A DNA stretch of 6,459 nucleotides, from the NCBI GenBank assembly GCA_027450125.1, contig DAIDKG010000149.1, positions 1-6,459 on the forward strand, in the 5' to 3' direction. This document shows, in pieces, positions 5,156 to 6,459 of this stretch; position 1 is the stretch's first letter; every line of letters begins with the position of its first letter. The position numbers and the translations under genes are program-made. A model generated the notes under the pieces. The model made no database searches and had not been told where the DNA came from. It worked only from the letters and a program-made list of their open reading frames with translations. The DNA comes from Bordetella sp. (GTDB lineage: Bacteria > Pseudomonadota > Gammaproteobacteria > Burkholderiales > Burkholderiaceae_B).

Positions 5156-6328
5156 ATGGACATCATCGTGATCGGGGCCGGCATCGGCGGCCTGGCGGCC
5201 GCGGCCAGCCTGTCGCGCCGCGGGCATCGCGTGCGCGTCTTCGAGCAGGCCCCCGCGCTGGGCGAGATCGGCGCCGCCGTGCAGATGAGCGCCAATGCCA
5301 CCAAGGTCCTGTTCGACCTGGGCCTGCGCCCCACGCTGGACACCGCGGGCGTCAAGCCGCTGTCGTTCGAGTTCCGCCGCTACAACGACGGCGAGCTGCT
5401 GCATGAGATCAAGCTGGGGGACGCGCATGCAGAAAAGCACGGCGCGCCCTACTACCAGATCCATCGCGTCGACCTGCACGCCGCGCTGCTCGATGCGCTG
5501 AACGCGCTGGACCCCCACGCCGTCCGCCTGGGCATGCGTGCGCAGCATATCCGCGAAACCGGCGACCGCGTCGAAGTCGCTTTCGCCGACGGTTCGACGG
5601 CGCACGCCGAACTGCTGATCGGCGCGGACGGCATCAAATCGGTCGTACGCCAGCACGTCGTGGACGCCGAGCCGCCGATCTACACCGGCCATGTGGCCTG
5701 GCGCCTGAGCATCCCGGTCGAGCGCATTGCCCAGGCGCTGCGCCCGCCCCTGGCCTCCACCATCTGGTGCGGTCCGCGCAACCACGCGGTGATGTACTAC
5801 ATGCGAGGCGGCGCGCTGCTCAATTTCGTGGGCTGCGTGGAGCGCCCCTGGGAAGAGGAATCCTGGACTGCGCGCCAGCCCTGGCGCGAACTCGACCAGG
5901 ACTATGCCGGCTGGCACCCCATGGTGCGGGCCGCCATCGAGAGCGCCGACCGCGACCAGTGCTTTCGCTGGGCGTTGAACAACCGCAAGCCGGCCATGAC
6001 CTGGAGCACCCCGCGCGTGGCCTTGCTGGGAGACGCCGCGCATCCCACCCTGCCCTACATGGCGCAAGGCGCGGCCATGGCCATCGAAGATGCCGCCGTG
6101 CTCGCCCGCGCCCTGGACCTGGACTGCCCGCTACCGCAGGCGCTGCAGCGCTATACCCGGCACCGCGCGCCTCGCGCTGCGCGCGTCGTGGAAGAGTCCA
6201 ACGAAATGGCCGATCTTTATCACATCGACAATGCCGACGAGATGCGCCGGGCCTTTAAAGATCGCAACATCGCCGCGTCGCGCAACAACTGGCTGTACCC
6301 CTATGACCCATTGAGCGTCGAGATCTGA
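5156..6328 (+). CDS. FAD-dependent aromatic hydroxylase (salicylate hydroxylase/NicC type)
   Basis: This is a 390-residue class A flavoprotein monooxygenase. The family uses NAD(P)H and O2 to hydroxylate, sometimes with loss of CO2, aromatic acids in the cytoplasm. The N-terminal FAD-binding fold has G7-x-G9-x-x-G12 and Glu30 at the end of the second strand (RVRVFE). Arg104 in YQIHRVDLHAALL is the usual FAD-contact arginine. The family's central DG motif is LIGADGIKSVVR (154-165), and the second FAD motif is ALLGDAAHPTLPYMAQGAAM (289-308). Length is normal. AGGAG at 5146-5150 is five bases before the ATG. Residue 43 is Gln in IGAAVQMSAN where, from memory, P. putida NicC has an active-site His, so I do not call it NicC. 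It lies divergent to a MarR gene and 42 bases before a binding-protein gene. The substrate, probably an aromatic acid, is inferred. Confidence 0.88.
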   Translation: MDIIVIGAGIGGLAAAASLSRRGHRVRVFEQAPALGEIGAAVQMSANATKVLFDLGLRPTLDTAGVKPLSFEFRRYNDGELLHEIKLGDAHAEKHGAPYYQIHRVDLHAALLDALNALDPHAVRLGMRAQHIRETGDRVEVAFADGSTAHAELLIGADGIKSVVRQHVVDAEPPIYTGHVAWRLSIPVERIAQALRPPLASTIWCGPRNHAVMYYMRGGALLNFVGCVERPWEEESWTARQPWRELDQDYAGWHPMVRAAIESADRDQCFRWALNNRKPAMTWSTPRVALLGDAAHPTLPYMAQGAAMAIEDAAVLARALDLDCPLPQALQRYTRHRAPRAARVVEESNEMADLYHIDNADEMRRAFKDRNIAASRNNWLYPYDPLSVEI

Positions 6329-6370
6329 AGTCCGAGCTGCATCCCATACCTATATGAACGGAGAGAGACC

Positions 6371-6459
6371 ATGCAGATAGCCAAGCTTCTGAAGTACAGC
6401 GCCGCGATCCTGGCGCTGGCCGGTGCCGCCAGCGCCAGGGCCGGCGCCTGGCCCGACCA
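6371..6459 (+). CDS. start of a Bug-type periplasmic solute-binding protein (truncated by window end)
   Basis: Only the first 29 codons are present. They encode a signal peptide: Lys5 and Lys8, a hydrophobic core SAAILALAGAASA, and a likely cleavage site at SARA or RAGA before WPD. An aromatic residue followed by PD right after the signal sequence is typical of the Bug (tripartite tricarboxylate transporter receptor) family, which binds carboxylates in the periplasm. GGAG at 6360-6363 is seven bases before the ATG. The short gap to the hydroxylase stop suggests co-transcription and a role in binding the hydroxylase substrate. The family call rests on very few residues and on context. Confidence 0.55.
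   Translation, partial: MQIAKLLKYSAAILALAGAASARAGAWPD

Noticed and set aside
4533..5171. 212-residue plus-strand frame across the second MarR gene
   Set aside because: It is antisense to a clear MarR protein and runs through the divergent promoter and operator.
5051..6067. 338-residue minus-strand frame opposite the hydroxylase
   Set aside because: It is a high-GC shadow of a gene with full family motifs, and its product is low-complexity with no recognisable domain.
5156..6328. naming the hydroxylase nicC and the regulator bpsR or nicR
   Set aside because: The resemblance is at family level; the residue matching the recalled NicC active-site histidine is Gln, and no other nic genes are visible.

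Overview
The window looks like a chromosomal segment from a high-GC betaproteobacterium, most likely Alcaligenaceae (Bordetella/Achromobacter type). The basis is the GC-rich codon use of the flanking genes, the MarR-plus-aromatic-hydroxylase arrangement, and the start of a probable Bug-type (tripartite tricarboxylate family) periplasmic binding protein at the right edge, a family strongly expanded in Bordetella. No RNA genes, mobile elements, CRISPR arrays or phage genes were seen.

Left block (1-1240). About 300 bases hold no gene I can support. Then come a MarR-family regulator (315-731) and a 130-residue two-repeat tautomerase (778-1170). A near-identical ~21-bp element precedes both genes. 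A hairpin with a T7 tract at the marR 3' end may separate their transcription. A strong two-way terminator (1205-1240) closes the block.

Middle block (1241-4562). A small secreted glycine-zipper, Pro/Tyr-rich protein is on the minus strand (1295-1609). It diverges from a two-gene plus-strand operon: an AlgI-type MBOAT membrane acyltransferase (restarted here at GTG 1854) and an AlgJ/AlgX-type SGNH-like periplasmic O-acetyltransferase (3284-4471). Together they would move acetyl groups across the inner membrane and onto an extracytoplasmic glycan. No glycan-synthesis genes are nearby, so the substrate is open. The DNA of this pair, mainly the first gene, is lower in GC than its neighbours.

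Right block (4563-6459). A second, unrelated MarR regulator (minus) diverges from a flavin-dependent aromatic hydroxylase (plus), which is followed after 42 bases by the truncated start of the Bug-like binding protein. A perfect 8-bp-arm palindrome (5106-5125) sits on the likely hydroxylase promoter. This looks like a ligand-controlled catabolic module for uptake and ring hydroxylation of an aromatic acid, repressed by the divergent MarR protein.
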